Shown: in pieces, positions 27,783 to 37,678 of the stretch | Layout: each line of letters starts with the position of its first letter | Numbering within the stretch: position 1 is the first letter of the stretch | Notes under the pieces: model-generated | Told to the model about the DNA's origin: nothing | The model's database searches: none | The model's input: only the letters and a program-made list of their open reading frames with translations | NCBI GenBank assembly: GCA_963837455.1 | Contig: CAWINM010000001.1 | Location: 434,001-498,000, forward strand | Direction of reading: 5' to 3' | Length of the DNA: 64,000 bases | From: DASYQD01 sp963837455 | Lineage (GTDB): Bacteria > Acidobacteriota > Thermoanaerobaculia > Multivoradales > JAIOJS01 | Translations under genes and position numbers: made by a program

Positions 27783-28709
27783 ATGCGTTCACCCTGGAGC
27801 TGCCTCGCAGCCGTCGCCGCCGGTTTCGTCCTGGTGACCGGCGTTGCCCGCGCCGGCGATCCCACCACCGACCTGATGGAGAGCATGAGGAAGCTCTCCA
27901 CGCTCAAGTCCTACAAGGTGCGCGACAGCTTCAGCTTCGGCGGCCAGATGAGCGCCCAGATGGAGATGCTGAAGTCGATGGGCCTCGGCGACATCCTGCC
28001 CAAGGGCGGGACGCAGGAGGTCGTCAACCCCGACCTGCGACGCACCACCGTGCCGCAGCGGATTCCGAGCCGCAAGGGCGTGATGGGGGCCATGCAGATG
28101 ATCGAGGCCAACCTCATCATCGTCGTGAAAGCGCCGCCCGGCGCGCCGCCGAAGGCCGCGACCTTCATCGACTGTGAGGAGTGTGAGCGCAACCAGGACC
28201 AGGCCGTCGACGAGGAGCTGGAGCGGCAGGCCTCCCAGTCCTCCGCGAGCCTCATCCACGAGGTCGTCAACGCTGTCGCCGGGGGCCCCTCGGGGATCGC
28301 GGCCGCCATCACCGAGATCGCCGGGAGCCGCGTCCAGAACCGGCTCGCCCACGCCGAGAACGAGAGGGGCAAGCAGAAGATCTCGCTCAACCGTTGGAAG
28401 TGCCGGGATACCGGCGATGCAGCGGAGCCGCCGCGGACGGGGAACGAGAAGCCCCCCTTCCACGACGTCAAGTACCTCGGCGAGCAGAGCGTCGGCGGCG
28501 AGAAGGCCAAGGTCTATCAGTTCAGCGTCGACGACGAGAACACCGGCCAGTCCTATCCCATGACCTTCTACAGCTCGGCAGCTACCGGCCTGCCGATGAA
28601 GATGGAGCTCCAGGTCGACGTCGGGCAGGGGATGACCGGCGGCATGACGATGGAGTACTACGACTTCGACGTACCCATCCAGATCGACGTGCCTGACTGC
28701 CTGAAGTGA
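27783..28709 (+). CDS. Exported protein of unknown function (possibly LolA-like)
   Basis: A 308-aa exported protein with a signal peptide (CLAAVAAGFVLVTGVARAG). The mature N-terminus TTDLMESMRKLSTLKSYKVR resembles the start of LolA-like lipoprotein-sorting folds. The C-terminal KVYQFSVDDENTG and PMKMELQVDVGQGMTGGMTM also look like strands of such a domain. In between is an unusual insert with CEECERNQDQAVDEELERQA and a further Cys near residue 206. GAGGAGAG lies just before the ATG. Its stop overlaps the GTG of the phospholipase D gene. The LolA relationship is a tentative reading. Confidence 0.55.
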   Translation: MRSPWSCLAAVAAGFVLVTGVARAGDPTTDLMESMRKLSTLKSYKVRDSFSFGGQMSAQMEMLKSMGLGDILPKGGTQEVVNPDLRRTTVPQRIPSRKGVMGAMQMIEANLIIVVKAPPGAPPKAATFIDCEECERNQDQAVDEELERQASQSSASLIHEVVNAVAGGPSGIAAAITEIAGSRVQNRLAHAENERGKQKISLNRWKCRDTGDAAEPPRTGNEKPPFHDVKYLGEQSVGGEKAKVYQFSVDDENTGQSYPMTFYSSAATGLPMKMELQVDVGQGMTGGMTMEYYDFDVPIQIDVPDCLK

Positions 28710-30033
28710 ACCGGCCGCCGCGGCGGCGGGCGCTGGGCGGGGAGGAGCTGCTGCTAGCCCCTCCGCGCCGTCCGCGTTCGTTGAAGTCTTTCCTGCGGCC
28801 ACGTCCGGAGCGGAAGTTGCCGCGGGAGCTGCAGCCCGGGCGGGTCGGCCGGCTTGCTCGCGCCCTGCCGCAGGGCGTGCACGATCCCGGCTTCGCTGGC
28901 CTGCTGGCGCGCATCGACGGCGACGGATCGGTCCGGGGTGGCAACCGCGTCACCGTCTACTGCGACGGCGAGGAGGCGACGCGCGCCATGCTCGACGCCA
29001 TCGCCGCGGCACGCCAGGAAGTGCTGCTCGAGGCCTACATCTTCACCGACGACTCCACCGGCACGCGCTTCGCCGAGATGCTGACGGCGGCGCGCCGGCG
29101 CGGGGTCCACGTCCGCGTGCTCGCCGACGCCATCGGCTCCTTCGCCACCGCCGCCGCCTTCTGGCAGCGCATGCAGGAGGACGGCATCGAGGTGCACCTC
29201 TTCCACCGGCTCTTCCCCGACCTCTGGTGGCAGGCGTTCCGCGACCACCGCAAGATCCTCGTCGTCGACCGCGAGGTCGGCTTCACCGGCGGCATGAACA
29301 TCGCCGACGAGTACTCCTCCTTCTCGCTGCGCAGGAAGCGCATCGCGCCCGGGGCGATGCGCGACACCCACGTGCGCGTGGAGGGCGGGGTGGCCTGGGA
29401 GCTCGCGGCGGTCTTCGCCGAGGGGTGGAGCGGGCGGGCGGCGAGACCCTGCCGCTGACTCCCGAGCCGCCGGCGCTGGACAGCCCGGTGCGATCCCTGG
29501 TGCTCGACTCGCGTCCAGGGCGCGGGCACATCGAGACCGCTGCCGCGCTCGCCGCCATCGTCGGCGCCGCCCAGCGCTCGCTCTGGCTCACCAACGCCTA
29601 CTTCGCCCCCGGCCACGTCGCAGTGGGTATCCTTTCCCGCGCCGCCGCACGCGGCCTCGACGTGCGCCTGCTGCTCCCCGGCAAGACCGACGTCCCGCTG
29701 GTGCGGCACGCCGGCCACGGCTGGTACTCTCGGCTGCTCGCCAAGGGGGTGAGGATCTTCGAGTACCAGCGCGCGCTGCTGCACGCCAAGACTCTGGTGG
29801 CCGATCGCCACGTCGCCGTGGTGGGCTCCACCAACCTCGACTTCCGTTCCTTCCAGCTCAACGCCGAGTGCAACGTCGTGCTGCTCGACGACGGAGTGGG
29901 CGAGATCCTGGCGCAGGCTTTCGAGCGCGACCTCGCCGACAGCCACGAGGTGGACCCCGCGACCTGGAGCCGGCGAGGTACCCTGCACCGGCTGGGCGAC
30001 CGCCTGGCCGGCGTGCTGACACCGTTCCTCTGA
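28706..30033 (+). CDS. Phospholipase D family / cardiolipin synthase-like protein (one frameshift)
   Basis: A cardiolipin synthase-like enzyme with two phospholipase D (HKD) motifs. The first, FRDHRKILVVDREVGFTGGMN, is in the frame from 28706. The second, RALLHAKTLVADRHVAVVGSTN, is in another frame ending at 30033. The switch lies near 29430-29450, where the first frame runs into SGRAARPCR and stops. The joined protein would be about 440 aa with both catalytic motifs intact, so a single-base error is the likely explanation. The GTG start overlaps the preceding stop (GTGA); a later start is possible because the first 60 residues are Arg-rich. RNase HII starts 14 nt downstream. Confidence 0.8.
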
Positions 30034-30047
30034 GAGGCTGGAGACCG

Positions 30048-31016
30048 ATGGCCTTCGACCCCGGCAGGATGTCCCTCCCCGAGCTGCGCGAGTGGGTGAG
30101 CGCGCGGGGCGGCGGCATCTCGCCGCAGGCGCTCAAGAAGCTCGCCCGCGATCCGCGCCGCGGGGTGCGGCAGCTCTACGAGACGCTGCGCCGCCGCGCC
30201 GAAGAGGAGCGGCAGCGGCGGCTCCACCTCGATGCCCTGCTCAACTTCGAGCGCGTGCTCTGGCGCACCGGCGTGCGCTGGATTGCCGGCGTCGACGAGG
30301 TCGGGGTGGGGCCGCTCGCCGGCCCGGTGGTGGCGGCGGCGGTGGTGTTCCCACCCGGCACCGAGATCGAGGGCGTCGACGACAGCAAGCGGCTCGACGC
30401 GCCCACCCGCGAGCGGCTGGCGGTGGAGATCCGCGCCTATGCCGAGGGGATCGGCATCGGCCGCGCCGAGGTCGAGGAGATCGACGCCATCAACATCTAC
30501 CAGGCGGCGCTGCTGGCGATGCGCCGCGCCATCGAAGCGCTGCCGATGGTGCCGCAGCACGTGCTCGTCGACGCACGGGAGGTGCCAGGGCTGGCGATGC
30601 CGCAGAACCAGTTCGCCAAGGGCGACGGCATCAACTTCTCGATCGCCGCCGCCTCCATCATCGCCAAGACCCACCGCGACGGGCTGATGGCCGAGCTCGA
30701 CACCGCCTACCCGCTCTACGGCTTCGCGCGCCACAAGGGGTACGGCACGGCGGAGCACCAGCAGGCGATCCGCCGCCACGGCCCCTGCCCGGTGCACCGC
30801 CAGAGCTACGCCTTCCTGCACGAGCTGTGCGGCGAGCTCTCGGCGGCGTTCTACGCGCTGCAACAGCGGATCGCGGCGGCGCTCGACGGCACCGCCCTCG
30901 AGGAGCTGACGCGCGAGCTGCGCGGCCACCGCGACACCCTTTCCGAGGTCGAGCGCAAGAAGCTCGAGGCCGCCCTCGACCGCCGCTGGCAAGCCCTCGC
31001 CGTGGGTCGCGGCTGA
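30048..31016 (+). CDS. rnhB: Ribonuclease HII with altered GRG motif
   Basis: Removes RNA from RNA-DNA hybrids and single ribonucleotides from DNA. The family landmarks are present: IAGVDEVGVGPLAGPVVAAA with catalytic Asp 83 and Glu 84, EGVDDSKRL, HVLVDAREV, and INFSIAAASIIAKTHRDGLM with the later Asp. The usual GRG sequence after the first catalytic Asp-Glu is GVG here (residues 86-88). In characterised enzymes that Arg contacts the RNA-DNA junction. The protein is 322 aa, longer than the common 200-230 aa, owing to a helical N-terminal extension of about 75 residues (LPELREWVSARGGGISPQ) and a C-terminal extension. GAGAGGCTGGAG precedes the ATG. Confidence 0.88.
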   Translation: MAFDPGRMSLPELREWVSARGGGISPQALKKLARDPRRGVRQLYETLRRRAEEERQRRLHLDALLNFERVLWRTGVRWIAGVDEVGVGPLAGPVVAAAVVFPPGTEIEGVDDSKRLDAPTRERLAVEIRAYAEGIGIGRAEVEEIDAINIYQAALLAMRRAIEALPMVPQHVLVDAREVPGLAMPQNQFAKGDGINFSIAAASIIAKTHRDGLMAELDTAYPLYGFARHKGYGTAEHQQAIRRHGPCPVHRQSYAFLHELCGELSAAFYALQQRIAAALDGTALEELTRELRGHRDTLSEVERKKLEAALDRRWQALAVGRG

Positions 31017-31018
31017 CC

Positions 31019-32290
31019 ATGGCTGTGGACGACACTCCGTTCGGCGCGCTGGTGGCGCCACCGGTGCCGCTGACCAGCGATCCTGCGGCCGACCCGCCGG
31101 AGCTGGTGATGCAGCTCGGACGGGCGCTGCACACCGCCGGCAGCCCGGCACACCGCATCGAGGAGGGGATGGAGGCGGCGGCGCGACGGCTGGGGCTCGC
31201 CGGCCAGTTCTTCTCCACCCCCACCGCCCTCTTCGCCTCCTTCGCAGACGAGCACGGCACGCGCCGCACCATCCTCGAGCGGGTGCAACCGGGGGAGGTC
31301 AACCTCGAGCGGATGTCCGATCTCGACGACCTCCTCTTCCACCTCTCCGCCGGCGACCTCGGCCCACGCCAGGCGGCGGCACGCCTGCGCGAGCTCGCCG
31401 GCAGCGGGACGCGCTACGGCCCGGCGCTCACCACCGCCTCCTTCGCCCTCGCCTCGGGAGCGGCGGCACAGCTGCTGGGCGGTGGGCTGCGCGAGGTGGT
31501 GGCGGCCACGGCGGTGGGGCTGCTCATCGGCGGCCTCGCCTCGCTGGCGGCGCGGGCCACCGCCGTCGGCAGGCTGTTCGAGCCGCTGGCGGCCCTGCTC
31601 GCCTCGCTCGTCGCCACCCTCGCCGCCGCCGCCTGGCCGCCGCTCTCCACCTTCCTCGTCACCCTCGCCGGGCTCATCGTGCTGGTCCCCGGGCTGACTC
31701 TGACGGTGGCGATCAGCGAGCTCGCCAGCCGCCAGCTGGTCTCCGGCAGCTCTCGTCTCGCCGGCGCCGTCGCCCTCTTCTTCGCCATCGCACTGGGGGT
31801 GGCGGTGGGAGCGCAGCTGGGGGCGAAGCTTGCCGGAGCCAACCCGCCCGCGGTCGAGCCGGCGGCGCTCGGCGAGCCCTGGCGCTGGGGAGCGCTGGTG
31901 GCGGCCGGCCTCTCCTTCACCGTGCTCCTGCGCGCGCGGCCGCGCGATGCCGGCTGGGTGGTGCTCGCCGGCCTCCTCGCCATCGAGGGCGTCCGCCTCG
32001 GCGCCGGCGTGTTGGGGCCGCAGCTCGGGGCCTTCGTCGGAGCGCTGCTGGTGGGGCTCGGCGCCAACCTTTTCGCCCGCCTGCGGCGGCGCCCGGCGGC
32101 GGTGATGCAGGTGCCCGGCCTCATCCTGCTGGTGCCGGGCAGCCTGGGCTTCCGCAGCCTCGCGGCGCTGCTCGAGCGCGACGTGCTGGCGGGAGTGCAG
32201 ACGGCGTTCGCCACCACCCTGGTGGCGATCGCGCTGGCCACCGGGATCCTGCTCGCCAACGTCGTCCTGCCGCCGCGACGGCTGCTCTAG
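31019..32290 (+). CDS. ThrE-family threonine/serine exporter
   Basis: A 423-aa inner-membrane protein of the ThrE (DUF1212) family, which exports threonine and serine. The N-terminal cytosolic part has the family pattern LGRALHTAGSPAHRIEEGM and FFSTPTALFASF. About ten hydrophobic helices follow from residue 145 to the end, including LVTLAGLIVLVPGLTLTVAI and MQVPGLILLVPGSLGFRSL, two repeated LVPG segments typical of the two halves of these transporters. The start is 2 nt after the RNase HII stop, so the genes are cotranscribed; no ribosome-binding site is needed by coupling. The substrate is inferred from the family. Confidence 0.85.
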   Translation: MAVDDTPFGALVAPPVPLTSDPAADPPELVMQLGRALHTAGSPAHRIEEGMEAAARRLGLAGQFFSTPTALFASFADEHGTRRTILERVQPGEVNLERMSDLDDLLFHLSAGDLGPRQAAARLRELAGSGTRYGPALTTASFALASGAAAQLLGGGLREVVAATAVGLLIGGLASLAARATAVGRLFEPLAALLASLVATLAAAAWPPLSTFLVTLAGLIVLVPGLTLTVAISELASRQLVSGSSRLAGAVALFFAIALGVAVGAQLGAKLAGANPPAVEPAALGEPWRWGALVAAGLSFTVLLRARPRDAGWVVLAGLLAIEGVRLGAGVLGPQLGAFVGALLVGLGANLFARLRRRPAAVMQVPGLILLVPGSLGFRSLAALLERDVLAGVQTAFATTLVAIALATGILLANVVLPPRRLL

Positions 32291-32548
32291 GAGGAGCGGA
32301 GACTCCCGCGGGTCGCCTTGGGGGCGCTCGGGGCCGGCGGCAAGGCGCGCGACCGAGCCTTCGCGTGGCGCAGGGAGCGCAACGCCGCAGACGGATCAAG
32401 GCCGAGACCGGCCGCTGAGCTCGCCGCCGGCGGCGAAGACGGTGCGGCGGCGGCGCCGCTCCCTCTTCTCATCCGGGCGGTCGCGGCTACACCCGGATCC
32501 GCGGCGCGGACCTCACGGCCGTACAATCTGGACCAGGAGCCCCTGGCC
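32291..32548 (+). promoter_or_regulatory. Leader of the GH13 gene with a -10-like hexamer TACAAT
   Basis: Intergenic stretch with TACAAT at 32522-32527, 21 nt before the ATG at 32549; AGGAGC lies between them. No TTGACA-like box and no other recognisable feature. Confidence 0.35.
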
Positions 32549-34321
32549 ATGCCTCAGCGACCCACCCCAGCAGCCATCCCGCGCGCCTCGGCCTCGTTAC
32601 CGCGAAGCGCTGCCGCCAGCACGGTGCCACCACTCCCACCGCGCCTCCGCCTGGCGCCCGCCCTCGCCGCGGCGCTGCTCGTGCTGCTCTCCGCCTGTGC
32701 CGGTGCCCAACAGCCGCACGCCATGGTCGATGCCGCCGCGGCGCCCGCGGGCAACGTCGCCACGCGCGCCCGCCGGCCCCCGGCGTCGTCGGACTGGCTC
32801 CGCGGCGCCGTCGTCTACGAGCTGTTCGTGCGCAGCTTCCGCGACGCCGACGGCGACGGGGTCGGCGACCTCCGCGGCCTCACCGCACGGCTCGACTACC
32901 TCAACGATGGCAAGCCAGGTGGCGACGACCTCGGGGTCGACGCGCTGTGGCTGATGCCGGTCTTCGCGTCGCCGAGCTACCACGGCTACGACACCACGGA
33001 CTACGAGCACGTCAACGATGCCTACGGCAGCGAGGCAGACTTCGATGCCTTCCTCGCCGCCGCCCACGCGCGCGGCATGCGGGTGATCCTCGACCTGGTG
33101 CTCAACCACACCAGCGACCAGCACCCGTGGTTCGTCGACTCCGCGAGCGGCTGGGGGGCGGCGCGGCGCCAGTGGTACGTGTGGCGCGGCGACGACCCGG
33201 GGTGGACGCAGCCCTGGGGCGGCAGCAACCACACCTGGCACCCGCGCAACGGCGCCTTCTACTACGGCATCTTCTGGTCGGGGATGCCCGATCTCAACTA
33301 CGCCAACCCAGAGGTGCGCGCGGAGATGGAGCGGGTGGCCGCGCGCTGGCTGTCGCGCGGCGTCGACGGCTTCCGTCTCGACGCCGCCCGCCACCTCTTC
33401 GCCGATGGGCCTGGCGAGCTGCAGAACGACCGCCCCGCCACCCACGACATGCTGCGCGAGCTCGCCGCCAAGGTGCGCCAGGCCAAGCCCGATGGGGTGC
33501 TGGTCGGCGAGAGCTGGACCGAGATGCCGATCATCGCCAGCTACTACGGCAGCCACGCCGTCCCCGTCCCCGACGAGCTGACCAGCTGCTTCGACTTCCC
33601 GCTCGCCGAGCAGATCCTCGCCGGCGTGCGCGACGGGGACGCCGCCGGCATCGCCGCCAAGATCGCCGAGGTGCAGCGCCTCTACCCGCCGGGCGCCGTC
33701 GACGCCCCGTTCCTCACCAACCACGACCAGGTGCGGGTGGCGACGCAGCTCGCTGGCGACCCCGGCAGGCTACGGGCCGCTGCCGCCGTCCTGCTCACGC
33801 TCCCCGGCGCGCCGTTCCTCTACTACGGCGAGGAGCTGGGCATGGAGAACGGCCCCGGCAGCGGCGACGAGGCCAAGCGCACGCCGATGCCATGGGACGC
33901 CTCGCCCGATGGCGGATTCACCACCGCCACGCCGTGGTACCCGTTCGGCCCCGGTCACGAAGCGGTGAACGTGGCGGCCGAGCGGCACGACCCGGCGTCG
34001 CTGCTCGCCTGGTACCGGCGGCTCATCGCCGCCCGCCACGGCTCGGCGGCGCTGCGCCAAGGCGACCTGCGGCTGCTCCCCGCGGGAAGCCAACCGGCGG
34101 CGCTGCTCGGTTTCCTGCGCCGCAGCGGCAAGGAGACCGTGCTGGTGCTGCACAACCTCGGCGGCGAGCCCCTCACCAGCGAGCCGCTCCCGTATACACC
34201 GCGCCAGCTGCGGCGGCCGCTGCTCGAGAGCGATGGCGCCAGCGTGGTGGCGGAAGGCAAGGGACGCCAGGCCCGCGTCGCGTTGCCCGCTTACGGCTCC
34301 GCGATCCTCCGCGTCCAGTAA
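32549..34321 (+). CDS. GH13 alpha-amylase family glycosidase, lipoprotein
   Basis: A 590-aa surface or periplasmic alpha-glucan hydrolase. The start at 32549 gives a signal with the lipobox LLSACAG near residue 51, after an Arg-rich N-terminus. GH13 conserved regions appear in order: DALWLMPVFASPSYHGYDTT, VILDLVLNHTSDQHPWF, GFRLDAARHLF (nucleophile Asp about 278), VLVGESWTE (acid/base Glu about 321) and FLTNHDQVR (Asp about 393). A short C-terminal beta domain ends the protein. DGDGVGDLRGLTARLDYL matches the oligo-1,6-glucosidase/neopullulanase/amylase group. It faces the malt-type operon on the opposite strand, ending at a shared 15-bp hairpin. It likely trims alpha-glucans for that import system; linkage preference is not determined. 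Confidence 0.92.
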   Translation: MPQRPTPAAIPRASASLPRSAAASTVPPLPPRLRLAPALAAALLVLLSACAGAQQPHAMVDAAAAPAGNVATRARRPPASSDWLRGAVVYELFVRSFRDADGDGVGDLRGLTARLDYLNDGKPGGDDLGVDALWLMPVFASPSYHGYDTTDYEHVNDAYGSEADFDAFLAAAHARGMRVILDLVLNHTSDQHPWFVDSASGWGAARRQWYVWRGDDPGWTQPWGGSNHTWHPRNGAFYYGIFWSGMPDLNYANPEVRAEMERVAARWLSRGVDGFRLDAARHLFADGPGELQNDRPATHDMLRELAAKVRQAKPDGVLVGESWTEMPIIASYYGSHAVPVPDELTSCFDFPLAEQILAGVRDGDAAGIAAKIAEVQRLYPPGAVDAPFLTNHDQVRVATQLAGDPGRLRAAAAVLLTLPGAPFLYYGEELGMENGPGSGDEAKRTPMPWDASPDGGFTTATPWYPFGPGHEAVNVAAERHDPASLLAWYRRLIAARHGSAALRQGDLRLLPAGSQPAALLGFLRRSGKETVLVLHNLGGEPLTSEPLPYTPRQLRRPLLESDGASVVAEGKGRQARVALPAYGSAILRVQ

Positions 34322-34330
34322 CTACGGGCC

Positions 34331-34364
34331 CCTGCGCACCGCCCGCTCACGGGCGGTGCGCAGG
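34331..34364. terminator. Perfect 15-bp hairpin between convergent genes
   Basis: CCTGCGCACCGCCCG (34331-34345), loop CTCA, CGGGCGGTGCGCAGG (34350-34364). It lies 9 nt after the GH13 stop and 24 nt beyond the stop of the convergent gene at 34389, so it can end transcription from both sides. There is no T-tract on either strand. Confidence 0.75.
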
Positions 34365-34388
34365 CTCACCAGGAGAGGGCGCGGCCGG

Positions 34389-35381
34389 CTACGGCTTGGC
34401 CGGCTCTGCGGCCCGCTGCGACGGCACCACGCCCGGCAGCCGCACCGGTCGCTGGTCGTGCCGGCTGTAGTCGGCGAGCAGCCGCTCCTGGGTCGTCCCC
34501 GGCGGCGCGATGAGGTCGACGATCGGCGGCTGCAGGGCATCGTCCTCGCGCCCGCCGCCGAGCGTCTCGCGCGGACGACCCGCCGCCACCGGCAGGATCA
34601 GCAGCCGCTCCTCCTGCGAGTTGGCGACGCCCAGCATCCCCCCGAGGTCGACGTTCTGCTGCAAGTCGGCGGCGGAGACCAACACCACGTAAGCCCAGTC
34701 GGAGCTCGGCGGTCCGCCGAGGAAGGAATCGGGCACGAAGAAGTCGATCTCGCGGCCACGCACGCGCGTCTCGTTGGGGAAGAAGACGTGACGCTCGACG
34801 TCGTCGGGGATGGAGAGGATCATGGCGTCGGCTTCCTGGTCGGTGAAGCGCGACGTGTCCTTCTTCATCTCCTGCTTGAGCGCTCGCATCATGCTGCGCT
34901 TGAGCTCGCTGCGGGCGTAGAAGGGGCGGGGCGTGAGCACCACCGCACGGTCCCACGCGAAGTCGGGGGCGATCTCCACGCGGCGACCCGGCAGCGTGCG
35001 CGTGCCGCCGGAGCCGGGCTTGCGGTCCATGTCGATGTAGACGTCGATGTTGAAGGTGTAGAAGCCGTTCTTGGCGACGTCGTCGAGCTGAGTGCCGATG
35101 GCGTCGATGGCGCGCCGCTCGGGCCGGCGGACCGGCCGTGCGAAGGTCGCCGCGAACCAGGTCCCGCCGTCGCCCCGGCTGGCGCTGAGCGACAGCAGGT
35201 CGAGCTCGCCCTTGGCGTAGTCGGAGTTGTCGGGGTAGACGAGGTCGCCACTCCCGTGATCGTCGCCGCGCGGGTCGGTGAGCTCGAAGAGCGGGCGGTC
35301 CCGTGCCAGCGCGGCAAGCGGGCCGAGGAGGAGGGCGGCGCCGAGAATCGCCAGCGGCTGGCGGATCGTTGCGGGCGTCAT
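34389..35381 (-). CDS. Secreted glucodextranase C-terminal-like module protein (copy 1)
   Basis: A 330-aa exported protein with a signal peptide (QPLAILGAALLLGPLAALA). The mature N-terminus carries DPRGDDHGSGDLVYPDNSDY, shared with the protein at 37679 (DPVGDDNGPGNYTYPTDGVY), and matches the Ca-binding, surface-anchoring C-terminal module of glucodextranases. The rest contains FNIDVYIDMDRKPGSGGTRT and a C-terminal half not seen in the other copy (residues 140-330). CAGGAG lies 6 nt before the ATG within a TGCAGG-AG-CCTGCA palindrome. Last gene of the operon, 76 nt after the outer-membrane barrel. Probably binds glucan or anchors the complex. Confidence 0.75.
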   Translation of the reverse strand: MTPATIRQPLAILGAALLLGPLAALARDRPLFELTDPRGDDHGSGDLVYPDNSDYAKGELDLLSLSASRGDGGTWFAATFARPVRRPERRAIDAIGTQLDDVAKNGFYTFNIDVYIDMDRKPGSGGTRTLPGRRVEIAPDFAWDRAVVLTPRPFYARSELKRSMMRALKQEMKKDTSRFTDQEADAMILSIPDDVERHVFFPNETRVRGREIDFFVPDSFLGGPPSSDWAYVVLVSAADLQQNVDLGGMLGVANSQEERLLILPVAAGRPRETLGGGREDDALQPPIVDLIAPPGTTQERLLADYSRHDQRPVRLPGVVPSQRAAEPAKP

Positions 35382-35457
35382 TGCAGGCTCCTGCAGGTGT
35401 GGGGCGATGCCCGGCGCCGACGCGGGAGCGTGGCGACGCCGGGCACCCGGAATGGCG

Positions 35458-37643
35458 TCAGAAGACGATCTTCATGAACGTCTTGATGCGCTGCTGCGTG
35501 AAGTCGCGGGTCGACAAGCTGTTCCAGCCGCCGAAGCGACCGCGAAAACCGAGCGAGCCGACCGGCACGCCGAAGTCGTTGTGGATCGACTCGTCGGCCA
35601 CCTGCGGCACGAACCCGCCGCCGAAGCTGGGGTCGAAGCTGCCCGAGTTGTACTCGTAGCTGAAGCCGAACTCGGCGCCGCCCAGCACGTAGTGGGCGCT
35701 CACGATGACCTTGTCCTTGGTGGTCTGGCCGGCGGCCATGCTGTGCAGCTGGTAGGCCTGGAAGGCGGTGTTGCCGTCCTCGAGGTCGACGTCGTAGCGC
35801 TCGAAGGTCAGCGACGCATAAAGGTTGTCGGTGACCTGGTAGCCGGTGCCCAGCTGGTACAGCTTGTAGCTCATGTCCTCGTCGTCGTCGGTGACGCTGT
35901 CGAACGGCTTCCACTGGTAGCCGGTGACGCCGTTGACGGTGATCACCGGCGGGTTGCCGTACAGGGACGCCGTCGAGAAGTCGCCAGAGTAGTTGTTGAC
36001 GTCGTTGTGGCAGGCAGCGCCGCCACCGGGGCAGTCACCGGGCTTGTAGGGCAGGAAGCGGGCGTCGGTCATCCGCTTGTCGGTCTCGTCGATCCACTTG
36101 AGCTTGCCGAAGACGTCGACGCCGCGGCCGATGTCGAGCACGTACTTGCCGCGCAGCACGGCGATCTTCGTCTTCTTGTCCTGGAACGGCGCGTAGGCGT
36201 TGCGGAACGAGCCGATGCCGGCATCGGACTCGAAGTTGGGGTAGATCGAGTTGTCGATGGCGCGGCTGGTGTCGCCCCAGGCTTGCCAGTTGGTGTTGTA
36301 GTCGATCCAGGTGTACTCGCCCGAGAGGTTGAGGTCGCCGAGCGTCCAGTTGGGGGCGACGGTGAAGCCCTTCCAGCCGATCACCGTCTCCGCCATCGGC
36401 TCGTCGAAGTCGGTGAACTCGTTGTCGACGTTGACCGTCGCCACCTGCTGCGCGGTACCCTGCCAGCCCCCCCAGCCGATGCGGGTGGGGTTGCCGGGGA
36501 AGACGCCGAAGGACGCGTTGTCCGGTCCCGGGAAGGCGAAGGCGCCGTCGTGGCCCTCGGTGAGCAGCACGTCGGACTCGCGCCGCGCCGCCAGGATCGA
36601 GCTGTACTGGGCGCCGATGTCGAAGTACTCGAGGTTGAACGACAGCCCGGCGCCGAAGGGGTCGTTGACGTCGACGTCCGCCTTGTAGGAGTGGTCGTCG
36701 ACCTTGCCGACCAGGGCGGGCGAGAAGCCCGAGAGACCGAAGCCGCCGGGCAGGCTGGGGTCGACCTTGCGGTTGGCGTCCGCCGAGGACCAGTAGGCCT
36801 GGCCGCGGACGTCGACCATGGCGTTGGGGTGGACCCCGAAGCGCACCCCCCAGACGTCGTTCTCGAAGCGATACGCGATGTCGGTGCCATTGTCGCGATT
36901 GACGTCGGTGACGTCGAGCTCCTCGTCGCGCACGCGGTCGTAGATCGCCGAGGCGTCGAACAGCGGTGACGCGGCGAGCTTGAGCTGCAGCGCGTAGGCC
37001 TGGTCGGCCGCCGTGTAGCTGCCGGTGTTGAAGTTGGGCCCCGCGAACAGCCGCGGCAACGAGATGCGGGCGAAGTCGTAGCTCAGCTGCTTGCCGAGGC
37101 GGCCCTGGAAGAGGATGGCGCTGGCGTTGTCACGGTCGATGTAGCGGATCTTGCCGATGGTGAAGGGGTCGAACATCCCCAGGTCCGAGGAGCCGATGGT
37201 GGCGGCGTCGAGCAGCTTGAAGCCCGGGGTGACGCGGACGGTCATTCCCCGCAGCTTGATGTACTGGTTCGAGCGCGGGTCGAACTCGCCGCAGTCGCCG
37301 CCGATGCAGGGGCCGCTGGTGGACCCGCCGAAGCCGCCGTAGTTGGTCCACTGGTTCTGGTTGAAGCGTGACTTGATGCGCCCCGAGACCTCGATGTACT
37401 TCGACGGCCGCGAGGCGAGCAGCAGCTCGAGCTCGTCCCCTGGCCGTTGTCGCCGTACCCCTCCCCGGGGACGGTGGTGAAGTTGTAGACGCTGCCATCG
37501 GTGCGCTGGGTGCCCCACAGCCACTTGGTGTAGGTGACGCCGGTGATCACCAGTCGTTGCGGCCCCTGCGCGCCTGCCGCTGCCGGCAGCAGCAGGGCGG
37601 CGACCAGCGTCGCCGCCAGGGCCAGTCTTGCGTTCCATCGCAT
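35458..37643 (-). CDS. Large outer-membrane beta-barrel protein (one frameshift near 37440)
   Basis: A predicted outer-membrane protein of about 728 aa. The signal peptide LALAATLVAALLLPAAAGAQ begins at the ATG at 37643, chosen because GGAGG lies 9 nt upstream; the ATG at 37649 would be only 3 nt from it. The frame changes near 37440 (a missing base), after FTTVPGEGYGDNGQG, and then stays open to the end. The protein has many alternating aromatic and polar strands and ends in KTFMKIVF, with the terminal Phe of BAM-assembled barrels. There is no TonB plug domain. Two Cys pairs (GPCIGGDC, GDCPGGGAAC) are present. Sitting between two glucan-module genes and downstream of sugar ABC genes, it likely passes maltodextrins through the outer membrane; this is inferred from position. 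Confidence 0.75.
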
Positions 37644-37678
37644 CGCCATGTCCCTCCGACGGTAGGCGCTCGCGCGCC

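Noticed and set aside
35458..37643. MtrB/PioB-like electron-conduit barrel or TonB-dependent receptor
   Set aside because: No CXXC-rich start, no multihaem neighbours and no plug domain; context is sugar import. The identity remains open.
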